A stretch of DNA of 64,000 bases from Hyaloperonospora brassicae (Eukaryota; Oomycota; Peronosporomycetes; Peronosporales; Peronosporaceae), in NCBI GenBank assembly GCA_947650285.1, contig CANTFL010001207.1:186001-250000 (forward strand), read 5' to 3'. Positions 19,748 to 30,628 of the stretch are shown one piece after another; the stretch's first letter is position 1; each line of letters starts with the position of its first letter. The notes beneath the pieces were generated by a model. It did no database searches, was not told the DNA's origin, and worked only from the letters and a program-made list of their open reading frames with translations. The position numbers were made by a program, and so were the translations under genes.

Positions 19748-22700
19748 CGTGTGTGTACGTGTGCTGAAGGCAACTAACTACACAGGTATGCAGCGAGCAG
19801 CCGGGTATGGTCAGGTAAGCTGGAAGAAATCATGATCACGGATCGAGAACCGCTGGACGGTCCAGCGCATCAACGGATGATGTGTTCTGATACGTTGGAC
19901 GCTGTCCGTCGAAGCGGATAATGGATCGGCTGAGCCCCTACCGAATACTTAGCAAGCGAAACTCGCTCGACGCTCTTGCGCCTTCAGCTCGACGCTCGCA
20001 GCGAGTCGAGTGGTTGTTGCAGATAGGATCAAGCACTCCATTATCAGCTCCCATGCGTTGTGTCCTGTTTTCTCTCGTCCAGCAGCTCGACGCCACTTCC
20101 TTTCGTGCAGTTTCCCAAACTCTAGAGAACGTCTCTTGACGAACGGTCGACGGACGCCCTCGTGTGGGGACAAAGAGGTGCGACGCGAGTCCCTCCGTGT
20201 CGACGGTCATGTTCGACGGAGGATCGATGTGCAGTAGAAGGGACAGTATCTCGATGCTAGTGGCAGCCCGTGCCTCGGCGGCCTCAAACCGTCTCACGTA
20301 AATGGAGAAACAAACGCGCGCAACAAGTGGAGACTGCGGCTATGGAACAGTCGGGCCGAGACGCCATGTTCGTCGACGTGAGTCGGAGCTACTGGATCGA
20401 TATCGATGGCGACAGAGACGAAGCACGTTGCAATGGAGGGAGGGCGAACCTCTGGACGCTCGAGAGAAGTAGTTCGAGGGCCTTCGTGTGGCCATTGCAA
20501 AAGCCTGCGCAGACTGTTTGGCGCTCGGAGTCAAAGGCGGAGGTCGTTGTCGGAGCACGACTTCCAACTGGAGCATCGGAGCGAGACGGAGACATTGGAG
20601 ACTGTGCTGGAGGGACTACGGACGAAGGAGGTTGAAGCGTCTTCCCGTTCTCGTTGTTGTTATCGAAGGAGGCAGCACTGCACCTCAGAGCTTCGACAAG
20701 AAGGAGACAACGCGTATCTTGCAGGAAGGAGGGAACCTGTGCACGAGATAGCAGGCTGGACGACCCACTTGTGCGTATTCAGGTGCGGCGCTCGAAGGGA
20801 ACGAATGTGCCCGATCTTTGTTGCTGATGGGGTTTATGTCTGGACATTGTCGGCGTGGCATCGCCAATGACTGTAGCAGGCGACGACTGATGCGCCGTCG
20901 GTGGCCTTAGTGTTAAGCCATACCATTGTTGTGACCAAGTGCGTGTGTTTTATATGGCTGCCGTGGCGACACGATGTTGTTGTATCGCTTCCGTATTATC
21001 GCGTTCACAGGCAAAGTTACTGCGGGAACTACGCTACGACGAGTCCAATACGTGCCGTGCCACGATCTTCGCCTGTGGTGGGGATGGCAACGCATTGCGG
21101 TGAGCTGTTAGTAGCTGCTGCTGAAGCAGCAGCTCACCGGGATGCGTCAACCTCAAGTGCACGCTGAAAAAGCCGCAAAACGTCATGTTGATGTCGTTGA
21201 CAACGATGCACTACAGCCGACCGGGGACGAAAGTTGGATGCACTTAATGCACACAAACGCTACTGGGCAGACTGCAAGCTGCATCGATGGCGTGACGTAC
21301 TCTCTGCAATCGAGCAGCACATTGAGATTGGCATTGCTGTTGGCGTGGACGCGACTGCCCACCGAGAAATATCGTAGTAATGGAGCTGTCGAGTCAAGCA
21401 GGTACAAGTTGCCATGCGATCGACTGGGCTGGTTGACTTCGCTGCAGTGTCGAATGCTCGGACCCACCGCGGCGACGTCGGGGCAGCAGCTTATCGGCTT
21501 CGGACGTAGCCACAACGTACGACACGTTGTAATGCCGACAGCCACGCAAGACGACCGACAAAGAAGCATGACATGGCGGTGCATGGATGCCACCTCGTTG
21601 ATGAAGAAACAGCTCAGCCTGAAGAATTGGCAGCGCGCACTACGATGTCAATTCGTAGCTGCCTGATCGATGTGATGCTTGCGAATGAAGCGGCGGTGAT
21701 CGCCACTGCATTGTGACGAGTATGTGCACTACTGTGTGGCTCCTACGGAGCTTGGGAAGCGAGGCGCTGGTAGGAATTTGGATGGACGGGTGCGAGTTCT
21801 TGACACACGAACTTGAGGCATCAGATTCGTGTATCGATCCGTAGGTGGCGGTCGACCACATGATCGATCACTTGCAGTTATGGCTGTAGGGTCAATTTGA
21901 CAGCGCTACTCTGCACGAGCACATGTGCGAAAGCAGAAGAGGTGGTCCCCTGCAGACAGTGGTCATGTTGCAGCGGATCATTGTGCTGTATCGGAGGGGC
22001 GCATTGCACAACCCCCTCTCGGTCTACATTGGTGCTGGAGGTGACGTTACCGTAACAAACCCACGCTGCGTCGCGGTTCTAGTGGTCCTATGTGATGTGT
22101 TTGGCGTCAATTTGACAAGTCTGCGACTGGCATGCGACCTGCTTCCACATGAGCGTGCAAATTGAGCGTCTGAATGTGGCAAAGATCGTCTTTGCTTCGG
22201 TGGATGGAGCAATTCGTTTGGTCGATAGCGCTGTGTCCAGGTGATGGCAACTCCGTTGTGGTGCATACGCACATGATCGCGACAAAGTGCCGTGTGGCTT
22301 TCAGGTTGCTTTGTCACTGCCACTTTCGCTGCTGGGAGCATGTTTTGAACGAATATCGGCTGCGAGACGATCGACACGTTGCTTCTTCGCTAGATGTCTG
22401 CTGGATCGCCCACATCTCGAGCACCTCGCTCGCTGCTGAAGTGTCTGACTACTGTGGCTCTGCTGGACGAGAAACCGAGCATTGATGAAGAAAAGCGATG
22501 AGTCGAGAAGTGACATGCTTGTTTGAGGCGGATGGAGCGATGCAATTACCTTTTCCAAGATGCGTTCGAGACATCCATTAGGTGTTCATGTGGACTGCAG
22601 CACTGCGTTCGATGAAAGGACAAGCGAGCGGCGGTCGATTCACACCCGCACTGGGTTTGCTGCTTCAAACGACGACAAGGAAGTGCACTGCGACGCCGTG

Positions 22701-23907
22701 GAATGTCGTCCACCTACTGCTTGCTCAAACGCACTTGCTTGTCTTTGAGCAAGCAAAAGGTGGGCAATAACATTGGAAAGATCTGTTCATGGAGACGATG
22801 GCCGGCGACGTGGACGTTGACGGATCTGCACGACTCAAGTCAACCAGCGTAGACCGTCACACGATCGCTGTGGTCGGTTTTTGACGATCGGGCCGCCGGA
22901 TTTTGCCGAGCAAGGCCGTGCGAAGTGGAAGCTAAGCTTGAGTATCTGGCTACTCTTTGCGTGAAGGTCCTGCGCTGAACAAGTACAATGAGCAAGTGGC
23001 TGGGGTCGTGCGAATACAGAGCTGACGCTGGAGGTGTGAGCGTAACGTCTAGCGACGATCTCGAGCGCAAAATCGGTCGCTTGTGCAACTACGTCAGCCG
23101 CTCCTGTCGACAACGGGGAAAGTGGTCTGGTTGATGGACGTCAAAGTATGGGTTAGCAGAGATGACATCGACTTGGGCACGGACTCGTTGCGTCTCGTTG
23201 CAACTCTGCAGTTACTTATTGTCGACACTCGAGTGGACAGAAGAGACAACGGACAGCAGCTGTCCCTCGATGCAGTCCGACTCTCACTAGTGACGAACGA
23301 GATGAGGCGTCTGAAGCGATGTGGTTGTCCTGTTCTCTCATGGCGTCCGACCCAACTCGTCGAATCGATACGACATGACCTTTTGTTTTGCACGATATGC
23401 TGAAGTGAGTGTCGCAATCTTCGGGACTGGAGTTCTCACTCGACCGCAGCTCCACTTGCCGCTGTGGATACGAACAGTATCAAGTTGTTCAGCCGACCTA
23501 CGAGAGGTGCGACGACCGGTTCTTCCAGAGGTGTCGCGAACGAAGTACTTCAAGCAAATCTCCAGCGGAATGAAGAAGTCCATCATCGACCCATCGACCG
23601 ATTGTTCCACACAGCTCTTTCGCGTCCACCAGTGCTCCTCCGTCCGTGTGGCCCGTGTGGCTGGTCCCACTCGTCGTGAAGAATCCAGCAGAGAGTGGGC
23701 CCAGTCGTAGCGGCGGTGTTGACACTGCCTCGCGTACTGACGACGTAAGCGCTCAAGTTGGCGCGGAAGAAGAGACGACGCGCGAAGCGACACGCGTACT
23801 GACTTAGCAGCAACGACGTGATCGAGTCAGCAGCAAAACGCGCGACGCGACATGGATACACTTTGCCCGAACATCCACCGATGGATATTATCCACACCTA
23901 GCAACGA

Positions 23908-23932
23908 ACCCCCCCCCCCCCACACACACAAC
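23908..23932. repeat. Poly-C followed by (CA)n
   Basis: About 12 C followed by a CA repeat, about 180 bp upstream of the LUC7-like start codon. Confidence 0.8.
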
Positions 23933-24110
23933 TAACGCGCCACCGAAACCCGCGTTCTGCACGTTGTGTGTCCATAGCCAGACGCACGAGGTGTCGTCAA
24001 CATCCGCAGCTTGGCGTCCGCTTTTGCACCTGCAAATAGACTGAACCCATTGTGCGAGCTATCGCTTTTGACGGGTTTCTAAGCCCCCGCCCAACTCGCC
24101 ATCTTTCGCA

Positions 24111-25085
24111 ATGGACGCCCAGCGCGCGCTCCTCGACAGTCTCTTGGGCTTCAACCGCGACGGCGACCGCCCGGACGAAGAAGCGCTGGACTTCCGCCAC
24201 CCGCGCGTCTGCAAGGCCTATCTCTGCGGCCTGTGCCCCCGCGAGCTGTTCCAGCACACGCGCCTCGACGCCGGCGCCTGCGACCTGTTGCATGTCCCCG
24301 CGCTCCGCGCGGCGTTTCAAGTGCACCGGAGAAACGCTGCGGATAGAAATGGGTACACTTGTCGCCGAACCAGTGGCTACGAACGCGCGCTGGCGCACGA
24401 GCTATCGCAGATGCTGGTGGACGTCGAGAAGAAGATCGCGCGGGCGCAGAAGCGCCTGGACGAAGGCGGCGACGAGGGGCCGGACAAGGCGCAGATCCTG
24501 CAGCTGACGCAGGAGGTGCAGGACGTGGCCCTGCAGGCCGAACAAGCGACGCGCGACGGGCTCGTGGACAAGTCGCTGCAGCTGATGGAGCAAGCGGAGC
24601 TGCTCAAGAAACAGCGGCGAGCGCTGCTGCGCCAGAGCACGAGGGGAGGCGGTCTGAATGCTGTGGCCGTGGACAATGTGAATCAGAAGCTGCGCGTGTG
24701 TGACGTGTGTGGCGCGTTCCTGAGCATCTTTGACAGCGAGCGGAGACTGGCGGATCACTTTGGAGGCAAAGTGCACGTGGGCTACGTCCAGATTCGAAGC
24801 AAATTGAAGGAGATGATGGAGGCGATGCAAGCAGAGAGGAACGACGAGGGGACGAAGAGACGGCTGTCAGTGGAGCGATTAGGCAGAAAGGAACGTCCTC
24901 GCAGACGAAACGACGGAAGATCGGCACGCAGTCAAGTGGACGATCGAGAGCGGCGGCGAGATCGAGACCGCTCGAGGAGTCCTGAGCGGCGACGTCATCG
25001 CGATCGGCCAAGTCGCCGCAAGCGACGGTCGCGGAGCCAGAATCCCGAGCGAAAGCGAAGTCGCAGCCATCGACATCGCTACTAG
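24111..25085 (+). CDS. LUC7-like U1 snRNP-associated splicing factor, 324 aa
   Basis: A single exon starting at the ATG at 24111. The N-terminal CCCH finger is visible (VCKAYLCGLCPRELFQHTRLD then C-x5-H, residues about 33-60), followed by a long coiled coil (about 85-175). The second finger, C2H2, reads LRVCDVCGAFLSIFD and then HFGGKVHVGY (about 197-226). From about residue 245 the tail is an RS domain, rich in RRR, RSRS and SRSQ. This is the full LUC7 layout. LUC7 proteins bind the U1 snRNP and help select 5' splice sites; they act in the nucleus. The gene is tail-to-tail with the zinc-finger gene to its right. Confidence 0.9.
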   Translation: MDAQRALLDSLLGFNRDGDRPDEEALDFRHPRVCKAYLCGLCPRELFQHTRLDAGACDLLHVPALRAAFQVHRRNAADRNGYTCRRTSGYERALAHELSQMLVDVEKKIARAQKRLDEGGDEGPDKAQILQLTQEVQDVALQAEQATRDGLVDKSLQLMEQAELLKKQRRALLRQSTRGGGLNAVAVDNVNQKLRVCDVCGAFLSIFDSERRLADHFGGKVHVGYVQIRSKLKEMMEAMQAERNDEGTKRRLSVERLGRKERPRRRNDGRSARSQVDDRERRRDRDRSRSPERRRHRDRPSRRKRRSRSQNPERKRSRSHRHRY

Positions 25086-25444
25086 ATTGTGGAGACCAAC
25101 TGCCATGGGGCAAAGCATGGTCTGGTCTGCGTTCGTGGCGATTGGTCGACTTCGTTTGAAGCCACTGGTGCTGGCTGTGGCCACTTTGTGGGTCGATGGC
25201 TGCATAGCTGCCTGCTGCCAGCAGTGCTATGCCCGACACAAAAGTAGACGAGGTGTTCGTGCCTAGCGCCCGCTACGTAACAGCACGTGATCTCCACTCA
25301 TTATTATCACCCAAGATTCGTTTTGTCGGACACACGTGCAACAATTGATGGAACGGGTGTTTGGGTTCGTTTGCTTGCTTGCTTGCCTGCTTACTTAGTT
25401 GTTTATGTCAGTCAGATAGGGAATGAGTCGTGCCTTCGACCCAT
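25086..25444. other. Convergent 3' intergenic region
   Basis: Lies between the stop codons of the LUC7-like gene (+) and the zinc-finger gene (-). It carries (TTGC)n around 25373-25392 and no coding region. Confidence 0.5.
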
Positions 25445-27223
25445 TCACGTGAGCCCTATACTCTCGCAACCGGTCCCTGTGCTGCCCGCGCTACTGAGTT
25501 CGTTGTCACTGCAGCCGGTTCTTGCATTTCGTGCTGCTTCCTTGCGCAACTTGACGTCCAAGATGCTTCCCATCACCTTCAGATTTTTCTCCTGCAACTC
25601 GATCATGCGCTCGAACGCTTGGCCGCATTGCACGCGCAAGTCCGTCATCACCAGTGTCAGACCCGTTAGCGCCTCTCTCGTGCCCGTCGCTTTCTGCTCG
25701 TACAGATTCGCAATCTGCTTGGAAGCAGCATCGGTCAACTTCTCAATGGCGTTGATAAGCGACGTGTCGTGCACAACCACAGCCGGCTTGAAGGCATCTT
25801 CACTGGAACCAGAGTCTTCCGGGGTCGTGGTCTCAGCTTCAGCCTCCGTGCACTCTTGGGTCGACTTGGCGGACGGGTTGCCGCGGTGGTACGACTTGCG
25901 GTACGACATGCCGGAACCCGCACCAGCGCCACTTACGCCAGACGAAGTGTAGACGTCGCGCAGCGTACCCCAATACTCCTTGTAGCCAGCACTACTGCGG
26001 TCCAAGATGTCAAACGTATGGCGCATGTTGTAAGCGTCTGCGTACCGCATGTTACTAGCGTGATACTCGGCATTGAGCGACCGGAGCTTCTTTGCCACTC
26101 TCTCGCTGTTATTGCCGCCCAGGTCGCCTGTTTCCGTCTGAACCAGTGTCTTAGCTGCACGTAATTCGCCGCTCGTGTACGAAGCCGGTCCCTGTTGCCG
26201 CCTTCGGGGCGAGGGACTCAGTGCACGGCTCACGTCGTCGTGCATGTGGCGCCATCGCGCTGAGCTATCAGCCTGCTGCTCCATCGCTATTGCGTGTTCG
26301 CTGGGTGCTGGTGACCCCTTTGCTCGGCTCACAGAACCAGGCACCATGAACGAGTGCTTCTCGTGCGAGTGTACAGCCAAGTCTGCAATGACGTGCCTTG
26401 GCGATCGAGGCGATCCAGCTCGAAACGCACGACGTCTCGAGATTGGTGCACCGAGAGGCATCGCTGCAGCGGACCGTTTGTTGCTGGGCAGTGGTCCGCT
26501 ACTGCAAACGCTGACAGCGTCTACTGCTGGCGTGGCCTGCAATCTTGGACTAACTGGCTTCTCAGCAGCACACTCTCGAGCAGCTACTTGCAGCCGGTCA
26601 TGACCAGCGTCGTCAGTGTCGTCACTGTCCTGTAATCGTTGCAGTTGCTGCAGCTGCTGCTGTCGCTGTCGTCGCTGCTGCGACACTTGTGTCCCGCTAT
26701 GTGACCGAATCAAACCCTGTGTCGGCACTGGTGTCTGCGCTCGATTCTGAGCCGTATGCACCGCTCCAGCCAGCGATGGCGTCCGAGTCTGAGACTGTAT
26801 CTGGACCGGTGAGTTCGGCTGCACACGCACCTGTTGCTGTCGCTGCTGCACTGGCTCCAGCACGTTGTCGTGCAGAGACTGCGCTGTGGTTGCTGCCGTT
26901 TGCACCACCTGTTCCTGTGTCGTCGGCGCCTTCTTCAGCTGCTGTTTCTGCTCCTGTTGCTGCTGCTGTTGCTGCTCCTGTTGCTGCTGTTGCTGCTGTC
27001 GCTTCTGCAGACGGTGCGAGTTGGTCCGCTCCTTGTGCACGTCCCACGCCCGCGTGCGAAAGTTCGAGTTCATGATCACGGGTTTGGGCTTCTTGCCGCC
27101 GTGCACGGCGTAGTGCACGTGGCAGATCTTGCACAGCACGAAACGCCCTTCGTCGTCCATGCTCAGCACGTCCGGGTCCGAGAGGATGCTCGAGGGCCAC
27201 CAGTTGGCTTTGCGCTTGGGCAT
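25445..27223 (-). CDS. BED-like zinc-finger protein with polyGln and C-terminal coiled coil, 592 aa
   Basis: A single exon; the ATG at 27223 is the first in frame (MPKRKANWWP). Residues about 28-71 form a BED-like C2H2 finger: C-x2-C in FVLCKICHVHYAV, an aromatic, then H-x5-H in VHKERTNSH. A Gln-rich tract (residues about 75-100, encoded by CTG/TTG repeats on the plus strand) and a long Ser/Gln/Arg-rich disordered region follow. Residues about 500-580 carry DTSLINAIEKLTDAASK and a coiled coil to near the end. BED-like fingers bind DNA, and this one may derive from a domesticated transposase, but no transposase catalytic core is visible. The DxSL-x2-KLTD motif matches the minus-strand gene at 17.8-18.9 kb. 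Confidence 0.65.
   Translation of the reverse strand: MPKRKANWWPSSILSDPDVLSMDDEGRFVLCKICHVHYAVHGGKKPKPVIMNSNFRTRAWDVHKERTNSHRLQKRQQQQQQQEQQQQQQQEQKQQLKKAPTTQEQVVQTAATTAQSLHDNVLEPVQQRQQQVRVQPNSPVQIQSQTRTPSLAGAVHTAQNRAQTPVPTQGLIRSHSGTQVSQQRRQRQQQLQQLQRLQDSDDTDDAGHDRLQVAARECAAEKPVSPRLQATPAVDAVSVCSSGPLPSNKRSAAAMPLGAPISRRRAFRAGSPRSPRHVIADLAVHSHEKHSFMVPGSVSRAKGSPAPSEHAIAMEQQADSSARWRHMHDDVSRALSPSPRRRQQGPASYTSGELRAAKTLVQTETGDLGGNNSERVAKKLRSLNAEYHASNMRYADAYNMRHTFDILDRSSAGYKEYWGTLRDVYTSSGVSGAGAGSGMSYRKSYHRGNPSAKSTQECTEAEAETTTPEDSGSSEDAFKPAVVVHDTSLINAIEKLTDAASKQIANLYEQKATGTREALTGLTLVMTDLRVQCGQAFERMIELQEKNLKVMGSILDVKLRKEAARNARTGCSDNELSSAGSTGTGCESIGLT
26925..27010. repeat. CTG/TTG trinucleotide repeat coding polyGln
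   Basis: A GCTGCTGTTGCTG-type run, read as CAG/CAA on the minus strand inside the zinc-finger gene. It encodes about 25 residues of mostly Gln. Confidence 0.9.
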
Positions 27224-27339
27224 CGCGTAAGCCTTTGCGTCAACTCTGCTCACCACACGTCAACAGGCGGTGCGCGTTCGCTCCCGCGCGCTCTCTGAAC
27301 GCTGTGCGTCGACGGTCGCTGCTGGCGCTGTCCTGTGGC

Positions 27340-27385
27340 CGGTCGATCGATCGGTCGATCGGTCGGTCGGTCGGTTGGTCGGTCC
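27340..27385. repeat. (GGTC)n/(GATC)n microsatellite
   Basis: A tetranucleotide run of GGTCGATC and GGTCGGTC about 115-160 bp upstream of the minus-strand zinc-finger gene, in its promoter region. Confidence 0.85.
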
Positions 27386-27399
27386 TCTTCGATTGTGCT

Positions 27400-30300
27400 G
27401 CAGCGGTTCCTACTGAGGACGAGGCGATCATTCATAGTTAGCGGTTGGGCCCCCCGAGCGCGATAGAACACGACGCTGGCTATCTATCGGCCAAAAGACT
27501 TACTGGCGTGTGGGAGGATGCAGCAATGAGGCTTCACTGGGACTTTGTATTGTTTCTTACGCCCGCTGTGTTCGCGCTCTGTTCCGCCGGTGCGTAGAAA
27601 AGATTCCTCTCGCATCGTATCGGTATCGGCTTTGACAGCAACATCACCTGCGTCAGGACGCTGACTATCTGAACCATCGCTCGGTCGATATCGCTTATGA
27701 CGGGTATGCAGTTTCCCGTCCCCGTGCGAAACTGCTTGGACCAGCTGCGAGCGCCGGTCGGTCGTCGTGGTTGGTCGGTAAACGTGTCGAGTTTTGTATT
27801 CTTGGAGTCGCAAATGGACACAAGCTCCAAGTCGGGAGGGGATATGGGGCACCCACCCAAAAGCTGACGCGCTGGATGGCCACGGAATACAGAATGGCGC
27901 TTTTCGGCCCGAGGCACAAATACTCTTCAATCGCTTGTGCTCGTTCTGAGGGCCAAGTGGCAGCTTCTCGACGCACAAGTTGCGCTTTTCGTGACATAAC
28001 TTGTTCCAGTGCAATCGCGCACTGTTACGCTCGACGTTCGTCACGCGGACCTTCTATTCGGGTGGCAGCAGAAAGCTTTCGGTCGTATGCAGTGTAGCCA
28101 GAGTGAGTTCGTGTGGTAAGCTGTATGCGGTCGATCGCAAAGCTGACAGCGGACGGGCACTGACGTTATCGGATACTTCACGAGTTTCCATCGATGGTGG
28201 CACCATCTGCAACAGTACATGCAGCTCGCAGAAGTGATTGCACGCCCATCTATTTCGATACGCTTTGTGCGAGGAGTAAATGTCGGCGGCAAGGAGCGTT
28301 GGGCACAAGACTAGTGGATCAACATAGCTGGAAACAACAGCAAAACAGCACGCAAAGCACGAGGCGCTGTTTCCGGTATGACGAGCTATACGATCGTAGG
28401 AAGCGCTGACTTTAGCGCTACACGCTCAGCTTCGTTTCCTCATTGTTAACTGCGATTGCGCTACAACGCCCCATCGCACAGCAAGAACACGTGTAGGCCA
28501 ACGCGACTTTTATCGTGCAAACAGGAGAATGTGTTGCTGACATCACTTCAACGACTGAAAAGAAGCACAGCCACCTAAGCACCCGGTACAAGCTGCTAAC
28601 AAGTCCGACGAGGACTCGCTACTGTACTCTAACATTGGCCGACCGCCGTGGACACCACATCAGTGCAGTGGTGTACCCTGTCTGGTGATTCGTTAACGGC
28701 CTGCGACCTTACGCAAGCGAATCTGTTGACCTGCAGCGCGAATGGAACTTCGTCGTCCCATACGGACGTACGGACGTATATCCGACCTTTTGCATGAAGT
28801 CGCTCACAGATCCGACGACCAGCAAGACAGCTGGTTCTTGCAAAGCAGGTCGCTCGGGCGAACCGACGGTACGTATAGTCACTGAACTATAGCGAATCAA
28901 CCGTTCGATCTGATCGTTTGCTCGCATGCTTTCTCTACCTCCCTCGGTGCAACTTACTGCGTGAGTTGATTGATGTGCATGTTCCGAAGCTGGTGAACGG
29001 GATAGTCCTAACGTCGCGTTCCTCAGCGGCTGCGCCTCAGCCATCTCTTCTCGCAAAAGCCCATCTACATGGTGGCCCCCGGTTTTCGGCATTGCGGTAT
29101 CCACAAAGCAGAAATCGCTAAGCAACCGCAGCATGACTCGACCCGATGGCATTACTCGACGCACGAAGTGACGATGCGCATCAATGCGTTTGCGAGAGTC
29201 GCGCTTTTTCTTCGCTAGCGTTCTTGCGTCACATTCATGGCCCGCTCAGATTGCTCTATTTCGCTGTTAGCAGTCTGCTACCAAGATGAGGACACCCATC
29301 GACTCTATGCCGTGTATTCGATCAGGAAACACGCTTGCAACTGTTGTTTGTTGACTACTGCAGCAGATTCTACATTCGAGAGAAGCCGATCGACCCTCTG
29401 CGGCGACTGTGACTGCCGTGCAACGCTAATCAGCATCGGCAGAAGCCTGATGGACAGTCTTTCAATGCACGCAGGGAGGGACTGTTCTTACCACCAAACG
29501 AAGTCGTTACAGAGGTCTTCTGAGTCATCCACAGTACACTTCCGAAGTTGTAGAACCAACTGCTGTCGCCTACAAGTGTCAAAGTCCAGTGCTGCACAGA
29601 TGCATCTGACTCTTATCGGCAGATCCAGTTTTCTCTTCTGCACGGATAGGGCCGCAATGGGGCCCTTGCGAACTCAATTGGGTGTCCTGAGCCGTGATAC
29701 CACCCAGCGACAGAGCTATGTAGATTGAAGGCACGTGCGCCAACAATCCTTTTCAATATGTCCTACTGACTGCCGTGTCGTCGAATGCTGTCGATTTCAC
29801 CTCAACTCTCGTTCGCGAGGACCTACTGATGATGGCATTGAATAGGACACGACGTAAAGTCCGTCCATTACTCTATCGGAAGCAACGTCCTCGATCACGC
29901 TTTTCGATTTAGACAGTACCGCATCATCCTACACGTTGACTAGCAGCGGGCGTACGTCATTTTACTGACAAATGTGATACTGCAGTCAGACTTATTGCTG
30001 GCGCCGACCGAAGCGATCTCACGTTGTCGCAGCCGATCGGACGTTGCGAGAAGTGACTGATGTGCCGCAGGATCAGTTTGTCTTGGCAGCAGCATGTGCA
30101 CACTATCGAGAGTCAGACTTGTGTGTTGCCAACCTGCACCACGTGCTTGACCTGCCAATCCCTGTCGTAAGGCATTCACTCCTCACCTGCGTATTGGCTC
30201 AGTCATTCGACCTCCACGACTATGGAAGCCACAGGACAGCCCAGGCCGATAGGAACGCATCAGCTGAGACCACGAAGCTATCCCGACACAGCATTCGTGA

Positions 30301-30628
30301 GCGTTAAATTGGGCTGAGACAATAATCTCTCCATCTTTCTATACTTATTTTCGGCAAATAAAGAGCATCGCGACTCTCTCTCGCGCGGTCCATTGCACCA
30401 GATGTATCGGGGTGACAAACGTAACAAAGTTGGAGCTCGCTTCGTTTTCGGTTGCGTGGCCCGAGTTTATGTACCCGCACCACATCACTCGGCGCCATCG
30501 TTTCCACCAATCCGCGCCTTGTACTCGCAAAGAACGCTCAGCTCCCAACGTGGAAAGAAACGACAGGAAGGCGGTGTCTCGCACGCGTCCGTCTACATCG
30601 AGCAGACGGGGTTTCGCCTCACCGTAGC
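27400..30628. other. Gene-poor interval before the methyltransferase
   Basis: About 3.2 kb with only short, domain-free frames on both strands. It should hold the promoter of the plus-strand methyltransferase near its right end and that of the minus-strand zinc-finger gene near its left end. The texture resembles the degenerate region at 20-24 kb. Confidence 0.45.

Larger units (their letters stand above)
19266..24110. other. 4.8-kb degenerate region without an intact gene
   Basis: There are many short frames on both strands, none longer than about 250 aa and none with a coherent domain. GC and hexamer texture look gene-like in places, as if old coding sequence has eroded. On the plus strand at 20284-20330 a short block reads QTVSRKWRNKRAQQVE, which resembles the basic/leucine part of a transcription-factor-like protein and is lost after about 17 residues by a shift of frame. 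At 21170-21205 a short ankyrin-like phrase (AAKRHVDVVD) occurs. G and C homopolymers lie at about 19734 and 23910. Confidence 0.45.

Noticed and set aside
21142..21666. 174-codon plus-strand frame with a short ankyrin-like phrase
   Set aside because: Only one short phrase fits; a real ankyrin protein would show a 33-residue period, and none is seen.
27484..28044. 186-codon minus-strand frame upstream of the zinc-finger gene
   Set aside because: Composition is irregular, competing frames overlap it on both strands, and no family is recognised.
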